Assembly: GCA_948099385.1 (NCBI GenBank)
Contig: CANUEZ040000165.1
Coordinates: 9,580,001 to 9,644,000, forward strand
DNA from: Fasciola hepatica
Taxonomy: Eukaryota > Platyhelminthes > Trematoda > Plagiorchiida > Fasciolidae
Length of the DNA stretch: 64,000 nt
Direction: 5' to 3'
Within the stretch, counting starts at the first letter, position 1, and the number at the start of each line of letters is the position of its first letter. Position numbers and translations under genes: made by a program. Shown one piece after another: positions 46,701-59,139 of this stretch. The notes under the pieces were generated by a model, which ran no database searches, was not told the DNA's origin, and saw nothing but the letters and a program-made list of their open reading frames with translations.

Positions 46701-46984
46701 CTGCTACTGCTTCTGGTGATAATTCGTAATAAAGCTAGCGCAACTGTTGTGGCGAGCAGTGTTGCCGAGTGATGAGTCAAACAAAGTCCACTGCTTGTTC
46801 CAGCGGTCAAATATACACAATCATTACTGATCGTGTCTTCAGGTGTGAGTCCTAATCAAAAACGAACTGATCACTCAACAGCAACAGCAACGGCAGCAAA
46901 GCCCACAATGACAACAAAGATAACAACAAAGTTCTGACACAAACGAGCAGAACTAATGTGAATGGTACTCGAAGGTACGCGTGA

Positions 46985-47050
46985 CCTGGACTAGCTGCTT
47001 GGTACCGCAGATGTTGTTACATCTGAGCTATGAGGCCACCACGTGGGACT
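46985..47050 (-). repeat. possible tRNA-like SINE head
   Basis: On the minus strand GGCCTCATAGCTCAGATGTA has an A-box-like TAGCTCAG..G. No clear B box follows. Confidence 0.35.
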
Positions 47051-47054
47051 CCAG

Positions 47055-48040
47055 ACTTCTTGCAAAAGGAGTCATATTGGTTTTCCTCATTAAATCGCAT
47101 TCACGCTTAAGATATATAAAAACCGATGTACAATTTGTATCCTCCTAATGCAGACCGCCTATAATGTCTCCTGATTTCGAAGCACAAGGTCCTGTTCATT
47201 CAGATTATCGAAGCATTCTGTTAAATCTCTCGGTCTACCTTGGCCCTGGATCAACAGGTCTGCCACCAGTTGCACCGAACATTGTATGAGGCCTCAACCC
47301 AAATACAAAATGGTCTCCTCTATATTTTTTCTATGGACCAGGATAAGCGGAATATTTTCATCTCACGAAGTATGCCGTGATCTATAGGTGCCACCGAATT
47401 TTTTTAGATATGGTGGTTATTTTGAGGTGATCTATCCCACACGCGCAAGGCTGCACCTTGGTGAGAATGGCAGCTACCTGGGAAAATGGGGTTGTTTTGC
47501 TCCTGAAACACTGGGAACAAATTCTAGATCTTATTCAAATTAGGGCTGTTGCCGGGAAATCCCCAAAACTAAGTCCAGATAATTTCCGTCAGTTACATTA
47601 CTGTAAAAACTGACAGCAAATAGATGAATACATCCGTAACTATTAGATGTACAGCTCGGTGTGAGACTTGACCTGGTACACTACTCTGCGGCAAGACAGA
47701 TTTTCGTGCACGCAGTTCTGACCTGACAGACGGGGATCTGTCATTTTTTGAGTCGGATGAATTCTACATTGTTCGGGGGTAACTTTGGTAGCACTTCACG
47801 AAAAATCGTAATCGTGATTTTTTGCATGGTGTGTTTTGCGACCTCGAAGTCACCAAAATCCGTTTCGCCAGAGATTTCTATCTTGCTACTGAAATTTTTA
47901 TGCACACCGTGACCCTAATACAGATCGTTCGAAGTAAATCAGTGGGAACAGGATTCACAATACAATTGAGACAATGTTTCAAATCCAAGTTCCTTTCGGA
48001 GTGTATCGAAAAAACGACGTGTCATCTGATGTGTTATAGG
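47055..48040. other. no secure feature
   Basis: An open stretch ends at about 48039 in a possible splice donor (TATAG|GTAATT), but its product resembles nothing I know. Confidence 0.3.
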
Positions 48041-48048
48041 TAATTTTT

Positions 48049-48179
48049 ATTGTTCGATAATACAGCGTTATCGGAAAAAATGGTAGTCAGTCGACGTTTC
48101 GGTTGCCGCTGGTAACCTTTCTCAAGACCAGTTTGCAACTGACCACCACCTTTCCGATAAAGCTGTGTTACTGAACAAT
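48049..48179. repeat. short fold-back repeat with a Penelope-terminus-like core
   Basis: Arms 48049-48091 and 48138-48179 are about 42 bases each and imperfect reverse complements. The loop contains GACGTTTCGG and CTTTCTCAAG. On the minus strand this reads CTTGAGAAAGG...CCGAAACGTC, which has the layout of a degenerate hammerhead (CTGANGA, stem, GAAAC, GTC), a feature of Penelope-like pseudo-LTRs. The first core box is not intact. No transposase or reverse transcriptase lies next to it. Confidence 0.5.
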
Positions 48180-48184
48180 AAACA

Positions 48185-50020
48185 CTTAATTACAATTGAA
48201 ACTTGTTTGCAGTTGGAATGCGCAGCCACTTTTATTGTTCGTACAACAGCAGATTTCGATCGGCCGAAAGCTAGGACAACTTAATTTCGTCCAGCCCCAG
48301 TTTGCATTGGTGCATCGGAAATTTTTTTTATCAAATTCTTTCTTTGATTATCTACTTATTGCTCCCTGGGAGGTACTTTTTAGCCCGGCGAAGCGAATAT
48401 CATAATCCAAGTCGGATATGTTCCGTTTTTGCCCCCCACATCTTGTTAATCCAATGCACTTTACATAAACAATGCAAAAAAAAACATATTGCCGAATTAA
48501 CGAATCCTCAATACGGCCACACCATATGACCTGGAATTCTGATAATGAATTAGAAATAAGCCAAAGACTTTCCTTCGATAAGCCTTCTTTTCACCGTGAG
48601 TTGGCAGTTCTCCTGTTTGACAACATAAAATCCTCCAAATATGTTCACTTCCTTTTTGTTTCTTTCCTTTTAAGGAGATACCAGGCAAACCACTCAGGAA
48701 AAAAACTGGCGTTTCTAGTAGGAACAGTATTTATTTATCAATGGGGAAGTCTATCTTTGGTGAATTTCACCTTCATCAATTAAACGATAAGCCATATCCA
48801 ACATTTAACCCAGTTCGGATTTCGAAACTTCCGGCTAATTTATCACAATGACCAAGGTCACACAATTTCAACCGCAGACAGATAGTACAAGGCCTAATGT
48901 AACTAATATCAAGTTCTACCTAATCTTGCATTTCAGTCTTTCTTATGATAAACTACGAAAATTTTACGAAGAATTTCTTCTGGCGAATTTCCAAGACACC
49001 TTGGTGTTTTCACTTGGTCCTATAATTTGTATTACTATGAACGGATGAACTGAGATTATGGCATAACTTTCTTACTGTAAAATTAGTGACTCAGAGCAGA
49101 AAACCTCTCGGCAGTGGGCGTCTTCGTATTTGAAAGCCACTCGGGTCACACAAGTAGACTCCAGATGCGCAACGTAAACAGGATAATTTGTGTGGGTAAC
49201 GTGAACTTCAAATTCCTTCCACCATCATCGCACGTGGTACGGGTCAGCGGCAGACATACTGACAAAGTCTGTTGTGCAGGCGAGACAATTTTTCAGACGG
49301 CCGGCGTCTTTCGAAAACCGTACAATCACGGTGCTACTGGTATCGAGGCCGGCCAAACGCGATCAGGAACTGAGAGGTTCTAAAATAAAAAGAACAATTT
49401 CTGGACAGTTTGGACTTTCCCCCAGTGGGTATGGTCGAGTGATAACCAAGGATGGCGGATAACTTTTATTTTGTTTCATATGTGAAAATCTTTTGTGAAC
49501 TAGCTCCTTGTTTACACCCCTCTTTCAAGAACCGATAGACACACACTCATACACACAGACAGACATACATTCATACAACTTTTTCGACAGGAGTTGCACT
49601 TTCCAGACTACAAATAACGTATAACATGTGCACTGGAGCTAGAAGATTACGACAGCTTGTTTGACCTTACCGTCAGGTACTGCTCGTCAGATGGAAAAGC
49701 TGTGCGGGAAGTCAGTAATATTGGACAATATATTTAACCCACTTAAAAGATTCCACAAAACAGTTCCCCAATGTGGATTGATTGATTCTTACTCACATAC
49801 TACAATGCATTTGGAGGACTTATCCGCTGAAATTATCTGCTGCTGGAAGTAGTCTCACAACTAACTTTGTACTCCGAAGCCTGAAACAAAAAAGTATGAA
49901 AAAGAATTGCCGTAAACTAGCTACGATGAAACAGATGAAAACCTTGGTGGCTTTCATTGAACCACCGTGTAGGTACTCATCTTGACATGGACAGTAAAAA
50001 TCTGGTAAACTAAACAATCA
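48185..50020. other. no recognised feature
   Basis: About 1.8 kb; an imperfect CA/CAGA stretch lies at about 49538-49580. No recognisable coding domain. Confidence 0.4.
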
Positions 50021-50023
50021 TTC

Positions 50024-50352
<329 letters not shown>

Positions 50353-50359
50353 TTCATAT

Positions 50360-50850
50360 TTTTCACGACCATTATTTTTGTTGTTGTTCAGGTTGATACT
50401 GGTTGTTATTGTAGTGATTACGCATTTTATTTCAACACACTTGGCAATTATAATGACAACTCATATTTAGTTTCCGTTCACAATATTTAAGTACCATTCG
50501 TTAATGATGATCGAGAGGAGTACCACTATACGCACCCGATTTTAAATTGCTCTCATATGCGGTGGTTTCTGTCTTAAAGCGTTTTTAAATTTCCCAGTTC
50601 TTGGGAGTGCTATTTGTAAACAATAATCGATGGAACTTTCCATCCCGTCAAATCCCATTCTTTTTCTCACTGCTAAGGATTTAATTAAATTCAGACACCA
50701 AATCTGTTGCAAACGGAGCAGTGATTAGTCTACCATTTCTCGACCAGCCACACACTTTCCAGTGGTGGACATTTTGCTTTCCGACGTTTTATATTCACAA
50801 AGAATGACGTACTGTCCACTAAACCGTTGCAGTTTAAACGTGAACTGATC
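50360..50850. other. no recognised feature
   Basis: AT-rich sequence between the GAT array and the minus-strand open frames. Confidence 0.35.
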
Positions 50851-51402
50851 TCATCTTAGACCATTCAGGCAAGCCGAGCTTCCTAAGGGGCTTAACATGT
50901 TACGCCTACTAAGAATTCGTAACTTGTGACCGCGTTGGTCCTCTTCAATACCTAAAAGATATTTGGGATAATGAACCCGAGAAATGCGGAGTAAGTCAGC
51001 TTGGCTACGATTCAAATAAAATTTATCGCCAAAACGTCTTTCAAACTCAAAATGTTTGAAGAAAATGGCCTTGAAAGTCTTCGTCCTTCTCTCGCGGACT
51101 GCATATAGTGGAACCATGCCACCTTTACGAGGCCAGCAAATTCGGAAGTACTTTATCCGAATACCAAAGTGACACTGATTGTTACTGCTAAATGGTCTGT
51201 GGTCACTGTGTTTTGTACCGATGCAAACCATACCCTGAAGCTTCATTGACTTGTAATCTTTCAGGATGGGTTGTGGATCGTCATAGTCACCAGGAAACAT
51301 CCAGGACGCAATTCTGGTACAACGATCGCATCACTGATTATTTCGGTGAGATTTCGTCCATCATAGAAAATAATTTTTGTACTGTCAACGAGTTGATATC
51401 CT
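50851..51402 (-). other. two overlapping open frames that could be exon sequence
   Basis: Read on the minus strand, an AG (TGATTTTTCTAG) before 51402 starts a frame beginning YQLVDSTKIIFYDGRNLTEI, which meets a possible donor (CTG|GTGACT) at about 51291. A second frame of 149 codons runs from 51300 to 50851; it is rich in charged residues and includes FKHFEFERRFGDKFYLNRS, with another possible donor (AGGC|GTAACA) near 50905. I recognise neither. A 149-codon frame can arise by chance in a window of this size, and the suggested splice sites conflict, so at most one model is right. Confidence 0.25.
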
Positions 51403-51459
51403 AGAAAAATCAGTGACCGAAGGCTACTATGCCATAAAGTGATGATGTTGGGCAAACGT

Positions 51460-52470
51460 TTGAAAGCTAGCTCAGATATCTCTCTTGAGAGGTATTCTAT
51501 TCACAATCGCTCACCTTGGATTCAAGTACCTATTGGGTGCTCCGTGGAAGAGACACTGTTCAACCTCCCTATTTTTATACAGAGAACTATTTGAACACTC
51601 TACTGACCTTAATGCGGTATCCAGACTGAGCCTTCTCTCGTATATTTGTGTGTAATGTGGGATTATTTTATCTTATGAACAACTGAAATGAAAATAACAA
51701 CCCATCCCGTCCGTCATCTAGCCTATTAGATGACATCCATCAACGGGAATCCCAGTGAGTCTCCGTTGGAATTCCGACACGACCTGAAGGACAGAATTAA
51801 CCGGCACCTACCACATGGTACACGAGTTCCATCCATCTTAGGTTCGGTATCACTAATGCAAGACTGATCAATACCGTACAGCTCTTTGAATATGTTATTA
51901 ATAGTTGACTTCAAGTTGTATATGGGAACTGACCAGAACACAAAATTGATCATACTTGTGGTTCTCATTTGGGTGCGTTTTGTCTGTATCAAATAACAGT
52001 TGTTAGACAGAAGTAATCCTCAAGAGCTGACTATTTTCATTACGAATTATCTGCAACTAATTCGAATCTTCTGTCAACTGTTTGTGTAATATAATCTGAT
52101 ATAGCTCGTGGGAAAAAAGGCCACGGAAACACTTTCTCATATGGCTGAAGGATATGAGGTACTCAAAGAACTTTTTGTGTGAAGGTGATGGAAAATTAAC
52201 TCATTTTAACTAAGAAAAACAGTCTATTCCCAGTCCTTGTTATTATACTTTTCACATTCACATCTGTAAACTCTGTTATCCACTCATACGACCTAACTAC
52301 AATAATAATCAACCGAGTCGTTCAATCTGTCCAGACCATAAAATACGACATCACACAAAGAGTCATCATTCGACACTCCACCATTATCGTCAATCAATAT
52401 TTGCCATCATTCAAATTGCCCAAACCAATAGAAACATCCGAATAATTCCGAAACATCCTTGTTAGCAACC
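51460..52470. other. no recognised feature
   Basis: AT-rich sequence inside the loop between the two complementary triplet arrays. Confidence 0.35.
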
Positions 52471-52471
52471 G

Positions 52472-52715
<244 letters not shown>

Positions 52716-53039
52716 ATCAACACCATTCGAATCAACTAAATTGCTGAATTTCGTGATTCATTCTAAATTTTCTACCGAACAGTTTTTCGTGAATTGATAC
52801 GTTCTACGGTAATCAAGTCGTGTGTATATTACGGCATCTGTGACATATTCTTTATTTAATATTACCTCACGTTTTCGTCACACTATTTATATCAAATTCC
52901 TCACAAAGTGTAATATTGTGAAATTCTGAGTATTTGTGCCGATGAAACCAATTTTTGGGAAAAATCTAGTGATGTAAAGTGATATCAACGGTCCGTGTTT
53001 CCGTGGTTATTCACCGGCACGGTCTCCTGTTTATGAAAT

Positions 53040-54243
53040 ATTGTCTGCCAAAATTTTCGTAGAGACAACTCGTTCTGTTTCTGATATGCCGTTCTCTTTA
53101 GAACACCTCTTTGTCTGTAACAGCCTTGTCTCTTCTCCAGTGGTGAAATCCTTAAGAAAGCAGAAGGAACATTTCTACAAAGCTCGGGATAACTTGAAAG
53201 TAAGATACATTTATCTTTTGATATAGAAAAAAATCAAATGCACTTACTCGCTTTATGCTAGTCAACTCCTGTGTAGCCATCACAGTGATCAGCTATGGGA
53301 AGGTATTCGGCCGCTATGTGGAAAGAAAACGAAACAAGTGGACTGTGCCGTGGACGTCCACGGTATCAACGGGGCATTCATCCACCCTATAAATGACTCT
53401 GCAGTGGCATTTCTTTCACAAAACTGTGTGAACATAATCCCGTCCTCTACCTGAGAAGTATTTAAACTTCTTCGTACTTCCCAAATAATCTCAGGTATTG
53501 ATCCTGATGGCCCATCGTCATCACTTATGAGGCGTGGTTCTGTTGCTCCGACCGATATATTTACTTCTTTTTTAAACAAATTTTTGTGCTGGTTTTCTAT
53601 TCCCGACTGCTGGATACCAGTCACTGTTGTTCCTACGTCCAAACCTTGTGATTCTGTGGTCATAGCTGGACGCTTTCGCCCCATCGCTCAAACCTCATCT
53701 GGTCTTGAACTTGCAGACAGTGTCACTCGTAAAGGTTTGAATTCTTCTGTAAACTCTCCCGATTGCCCCTTACAGTTTGCCTGGAGACTGAACGAGTCAA
53801 CTTTAGATCCTTTGGCTTCCTTTGTCCTCCATATAACTAAATCATTGGGTGGATCAGCGAAGTCTGTGTGATGCGCTTTTTTAGACTACTCTCCAGTTTT
53901 TGATTCTATTCCGCGATCTGTCCTTCTCCGTAAACTGGAAGCTTTCGGCTGTCGCACATCTTTGCTAGCATGGTTGTCTGATTATTTTACCAACGGAACT
54001 CAGTTCACACGACTAGGTTTTAAAACATCCAAACCCTTGGCGAACAATTCAGAAGTGCTTCAGGGAGCAGTGCTTTCCCTCTATTTATTTTCCACCTACA
54101 TTAGTGACCTTTCAGCCAGTTCTCCGGAACTTTTATTTAAATATGCCGATGATGTGGCTGTTTCTGTGACCCAGAACTTCAATATCTTTTCCCGTAATCT
54201 GTCTCAAATTTGTGATTTCTCTGTTCCTTCCGGTGCAACTTGA
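53040..54243 (+). pseudogene. LINE ORF2, reverse transcriptase with intact YADD
   Basis: In order: SSPVVKSLRKQKEHFYKARD (pre-RT basic block, about 53134-53193); VHGINGAFIHPINDSAVAFL at about 53355; SGIDPDGPSSSLM at about 53491 (K.SGPDG-type motif); IPDCWIPVTVVPTSK at about 53605; GRFRPIAQTSS; LQFAWRLNESTLD; LDYSPVFDSIPRSVLLRKLE with the first catalytic aspartate at about 53885. It continues with WLSDYFTNGTQFTRL, EVLQGAVLSLYLFSTYISDL and KYADDVAVSV with YADD at 54142-54153. Stops interrupt at about 53224, 53452 and 53869, and the frame ends at 54241. The catalytic residues survive but no full-length protein can be made. Confidence 0.85.
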
Positions 54244-54862
54244 ATTTTGGTTTAAATGCTTTGAATGTCCGTTTGTCCATTCCCGATCGGTTAACTCTTA
54301 TGACGCACCTGTCACCTCCACAGAACCACTGTAGTCAGAGTGGGTTCTGTGAAAATACTTAGGAATCACCAGGGATGTATCCGATATTTCAAACTGTATG
54401 GGAAAAAAACTTAAGCCGCTTATCTTACCAAAATCTCAAGGCTCAGGTTCTATACTGCTAGAGAGGGTGCTATTTTCTTTTTCGTTTGTCAATGTGTTTT
54501 TCTTGTTCTACTGAAAAAATGGTTCTAAAACTCTTCTTCTAAGTATACCTATTATCAGTCTGGTATCTTTCATATCTTTAACTGAAATACTTGCCACGAT
54601 GTGCAAATCACGCCTGGCCGCGTGTGGAAAGTTCGTCCACGAAATCCTTGCTGACAGTACTCACCCTTTATACAGTGATCCATCCTAATGTAACTGTCTC
54701 GGCTCCACACGTTCGTCCTTTCGTTCATGCCCTCTGGTACTAATATCTACGAAAATTCTATCATTCCTAATCTGGTCCAATTCCTCACAAACCGGGCACG
54801 AGTATCGGCAGAATTTCTTGGCAATCTGGATCTGTATTCGTACTTTTTTCATCCCATTGATT
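54244..54862 (+). pseudogene. LINE ORF2 C-terminal block (L2), degenerate
   Basis: After the transcriptase, GLNALNVRLS (family: GLKLN...), then with several stops and frame changes CKSRLAACGKFVHEILADST, HPLYSD and, at about 54751-54830, ENSIIPNLVQFLTNRARVSA. The pattern HPL....... ENS.IP.L...L..R is the usual end of this LINE type. Confidence 0.7.
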
Positions 54863-54939
54863 CAGCGAGTTGTCAAGTGTGGATCTTCTTCGAAAGAAAC
54901 ACAGGTGTCTGTTTAAGCAAAAGTTTGATCAAATACAAA

Positions 54940-55078
54940 TACAACACGGGCCTTGTAGTTCAATAGATAATGTTTATTTCCAATGAACACTATCCGCGAG
55001 GATCGAACTGTCCTCTTGGTGGGGATTGGAACCTTCAGTCCCGGGGTTAGAATTCTACACACTCCGCCGGTCACTTTC
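54940..55078 (-). repeat. tRNA-like repeat, possible SINE
   Basis: On the minus strand GACCGGCGGAGTGTGTAGAA leads to a GGTTCCAATCCCC stretch and later GTTCGATCCTCGC, two B-box-like motifs. The second may be the T-arm. No full unit can be delimited. Confidence 0.4.
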
Positions 55079-55079
55079 C

Positions 55080-56540
55080 GCGAATGGCCACAAACCCCCT
55101 CCTGAAGTACTGGTTAGGCGATAAAAATGAAGCAAATAAAGGAATACAAATAGATGACTGGTCCTGGGCAAAGCGTTGATGATTCAGGTAAATTGGTACA
55201 AACACTAAGGTATGTATCTCACTACTCACCGGTCGACTACATCGACTGCTATTTAAATTCTGTAAAAATGCGATTGAGTTTCCTTTATTGAAGCACTAAC
55301 CGAGACAAGACCACACATTTTAACAGAGACAGCTGGTCAATCGAGGGCTCTCGATCAATTGTTCATGGGACGCGAAGGTTTAAAAGATTGATCAAATTTG
55401 TCCAATTTCTGCCCTAACCTGTGTCAGCAACTATATCTGAAAAAGAAGCACAGAAATGGGAACGAATCACGAGCACTGTCCTTGGCCTGGTGATATCTTT
55501 TTCACGGACAGCCAAACTTGGACAATCAGAGCAGCGAGTGGGGTCGGGTGGAGGGGGGGGGGCGGAGAAGTAAAAGTACACATAAGTCAGAGTGCACGCG
55601 CATGAAAGATTTCATGGTATCTGTTGCGCGCTTCAGTAAATCGTGTGGTTCAATGATTCCATGATGCTGTGAACTAACGTGTTCAATCAGCTTTCGGTTG
55701 CAGCAGAAACTAAGACCCAGTGAACTCTAGCTTTATTCTGTAGTCTTTCAGTTCACTATAGAAATTCCTGATGAATGTTTGGCAGTCTAATGTGTTACAA
55801 TGACCTTAATATTCTTTCCCAATCGGTGTCCTCGTTTTGGGAATTCGTGAAAAGAATAAGATTGAATATAGTTAATTTTCGACGATGGGGAGGCTGACTA
55901 GGCTGATCTCAGTAGTACGAATAGGATCACTAAAAGTTTTTGGTCCGAGCTAGTGAGAACTAACGAAATGAATTTGGTTTCCCCTCCACTCAGTCCAGAG
56001 ATGGAAATGAATAGATACACGTCAAATGTTTAATTAAATTAGCACGTACGAGATAAGTATTTTTTCGAAAGCACCACCTGTCCTGCCAAATGGACATATG
56101 TTTTCTCATTTCTAACTTGCAAAGAGACTGACCACATTAACCTCTGTCCTAAATATCAACATAATTCTACTTGGCGAAACCTCTTCTTTCACTCTCAACT
56201 TAGCCGCATACCATTATTGACGTATTAAAACACGGACAGTTCAATCCGAAGTGGATCGCTCATTGTTTCATTGTGTTCTATCAGTTCGTGACAGGTTTAG
56301 TATACAGCCAAATGTGGAAGAACTACGGCTTATTGATGCCACGGTTTCAGGGACAGGAAAAAGAAAGTGATTAAGCAACACTGTACAGGCAGTCATGATG
56401 ATAATAAAGTCCATAAAAAAGACCGGATGTAGTTGGGATTTTCTAAAACACATGCACACACAGAGATGTATCAAGTCACGTGCGAACAAAATATCATGGT
56501 TTGATCATGTCTCGTTTTGATCCTAATCAAGTACACGGTG
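55080..56540. other. no gene recognised; contains a poly(G) run
   Basis: A run of ten G lies at about 55553-55562 after GGTGGA. Otherwise AT-rich and featureless. Confidence 0.4.
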
Positions 56541-56544
56541 AGCT

Positions 56545-56695
56545 TCAACGCAACAAGGTACAACAATTCAGGACCGGGGCCAAGGCTAGTGAAAGGCAGC
56601 CAAATGGGAAATTGACTGGCGGTGGCGGGGAATAGAACCCGAGTCGTTATTGCCCAAAGTCCACGATGATAACTGTTTAACCACCGCCGGCATTA
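56545..56695 (-). repeat. tRNA-derived SINE, family B
   Basis: On the minus strand: GCCGGCGGTGGTTAAACAGT, TATCATCGTGGACTTTGGGC, then GACTCGGGTTCTATTCCCC (B box with one change), then the CTAGCCTTGGCCCCGG body and a GAATTGTTGTACC tail. With 18340-18492 it defines the family layout. Confidence 0.72.
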
Positions 56696-56699
56696 CTCT

Positions 56700-57295
56700 T
56701 TGTGGAACAAGCACTATACCAGTGCACTCTGAGTGACTCACCACGACAGTCTGTTGGCAAAATGTCTGATCCGTAGAGCCTAACCTCTTTTCTTCCAGTT
56801 ACCGGATCAGAAAACGATGCTGGGATATGAAAAAGATTCATGGATTAGCTCGGTTCCCATCAAAGTAGCTGACTCAAACCGTTTCAGACATTAGAACTTC
56901 TTGGTACGTCTCTTGAAATCTTTCTCAGGCAGAGATTCAAGCTGCGAGTGAACCAAAGACTGTCCTTCCGCCGTCAAAACGGACGGCACTCTACCGAAGA
57001 GGTTTTCCTAGTACAATCACTGAAAGCTATGAAATCTCAGTGGGGGTCTACCAAAGGAACCCATTCACCATTCAGGTTTTTCAGGCAAGTAGGCTTTAAT
57101 ATATACTCATTTGCTCGTCATGATCAGTGGTGAAAATCGATGGAGGTAAAACATTCAGGAAAAAAATAATAGTGCTTGAGATTTATACCAAGGGCAGAGC
57201 AACTACTCGATGACAAAAAGATTTTAGAGGTAACTCGTATCTCATCAAGACTGCCTTAAAACTGGCATGGAAGAACAATATTGATTTTGTCTTAT
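56700..57295. other. no recognised feature
   Basis: Nothing recognisable. Confidence 0.35.
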
Positions 57296-57299
57296 TTAC

Positions 57300-59135
57300 A
57301 TAGCAGCAGGAGTAACTTAGTAGTATTAGTAGGGATAGTGGTAGTGGTAGTAGTGGTAATAGTAGTATTACTAGTGGTGGTAGTAGTAGAAGTAGTAGCA
57401 GTAGTAGCGGTAGCAGTAGCACTGGTAGTAGTAGTAGTAGTGGTAGAAAGTAAGGTAGCAGTAGTCGAGTTATTGGTTGTAGTAGTGGTAGTAATAATAG
57501 TATTAGTAGTAGTGGTAGTATTGGTAGTAGTAGTAATGGAAGTAGCATTATTAGTACAATTAATGGTAATTTTATTGGTAGTAATGGTAGTTGTAGTGGT
57601 TATACTAGTATTAATAGTGATAGTAGTAGTGGTAGTAGTGATAGTAGTAGTAGTAGTCGTCGTAGAATTATTAGTGATAGTTGTAATGGTTGTAGTCGTA
57701 GTAGTAGTATCGGTAGTAGTAGTATTGGTAGTAGTAGTAGCGGCAGCGGTACTATTGGCAGTAGTAATAGTGGTAGTAGTAGTAATGATAGTAGTAGTAT
57801 TAGTAGAAGTAAAAGCATTGGTAGTGGTTGTGATAATGTTAGTATTATTTGTAGTGGTGGCAGCATTAGTATCAGTGTTAGTAGAAGTAGTAGTGTTAGT
57901 GGTATTAGCACTAGTACTAGTGGTGGTAGTAGCAATATTATTAGTATCAGTGGTAGGAATATTAGTAGTAGTGGTACTAGTATTAGTAGTATTGGTAACA
58001 GTAGTAGTAGTGGTGTTAGTAGTGATAGGGGTAATAGTATTAGTAGTAGTGGTGGTAGTAGTGGCAGTAGTAGAAGCAGTATTGGTAGTAGTAGGAGTGG
58101 TAGTAGTAGTAATATTAGTGGTATTGGTAATAGTAGTGGTAGTAGCAGTAGTTGTAGTGGTGATGGTAGTAGTGGTATTAGTGGTAGTCCTCGTAGTGTT
58201 GGTAATAACATTAATAGTTGTAGTAATAGTGCTAGTAGTGGTGGTAGCAATAGTAGTAGTAGTGATAGTAGTATGATTAGTAGTGGTAGTATTATTAGTA
58301 GCGGTAATGGTAGGAATGATAGTAGTAGTGGTCGTAGTATTACTATCAGTGTTATTGGTGGTAGTGGTGGTAGTATTAGTAATATTATTATTATTAGTAG
58401 TAGTAGTAGCAGTGGTTGTTGTAGTAGAAGTAGTAGTAGTGGTGGCAGTATTAGCAATAGTGGTATTAGTAATCGTATTTGTAGTATCATTAGAGGTGGT
58501 AGTATTATTGCCAGTAATATTGGTAGTAATAATAGTAGCTATGGCGGAAGTAGCAGCAGCAGTAGTGGTAGTAGTAGTGGTATTATTTGTATTAGTATTA
58601 ATAATACCGGTTGTATTAGTAGTTATATTGGTAGTGGTATTAGTAGTAGTAGTGGTGGTATTGATAGTAACATTGTTAGCAGTATTAGTAGTATTATTAC
58701 TAATGATAGTGTTAGTAGTATTGCTGGCAATAGTGTTAGTAGTTGTAGTTGTTGTAGTAGTTATATCACTGGTAATAATAGTGGTAGTGGTGTTGGTAGT
58801 AGTGGTATTAATAATAGTAGTGGTATCAGTTGTATTAGTTGCATTAGTAGTGTAGTAGTAGTGATAGTAGTAGTAACAGTAACAGTAGTAGTTGTGGTAG
58901 TATTGGTAGTAGCAGTAGTATTAGTAGTAGTATTACTTGTAGCATTAATAGTAGTGGTAGTATTAATGATAGTAGTAGTAGTGGTAACGGTATTAGTCGT
59001 GGTAGTGGTATTAGTATTGGTGGTGGTATCAGTAGTGATGTTGGAAGTTTTATTATTATTAGTACTAGTAGCATTAGTAGTAGTATTATTGGTGGCAGTA
59101 TTAGTAGTACTAGTATTAGTAGTAGTAATCGTCCT
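57300..59135 (+). repeat. degenerate AGT/GTA triplet array, about 1.8 kb
   Basis: Nearly the whole stretch is built of AGT-type triplets with frequent changes at single positions (TAG, TGG, TAT, TAA, AGC). The plus strand has almost no C. The triplet register is kept from about 57310 to about 58850, so the valine/isoleucine frame stays open with one TGA at 58274-58276, and it shifts by one base near 58851. The long open frames of up to 331 codons on both strands are consequences of the triplet register and not evidence of genes. Confidence 0.95.
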
Positions 59136-59139
59136 TCAA

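Larger units (their letters stand above)
52990..54862 (+). mobile_element. LINE of the Jockey/CR1/Rex group, 5'-truncated, inactive (family L2)
   Basis: A single reading frame, with only a few stops, carries the ORF2 part between endonuclease and reverse transcriptase (from about 52990), the transcriptase core (53450-54240) and the C-terminal block (to about 54862). No endonuclease domain was found upstream, where the ATC array lies. The protein differs clearly from the L1 element at 2.8-6.5 kb, so two LINE lineages are present. Confidence 0.8.

Noticed and set aside
53289..53684. 131-codon minus-strand frame
   Set aside because: It is antisense to the L2 reverse transcriptase, which reads convincingly on the plus strand.
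57281..58490. Open frames of 331 and 296 codons, valine/leucine/isoleucine-rich, on both strands
   Set aside because: They are created by the AGT-type triplet array: all frames of such a repeat lack stops or have few. The composition is pure repeat, with no protein-like complexity.
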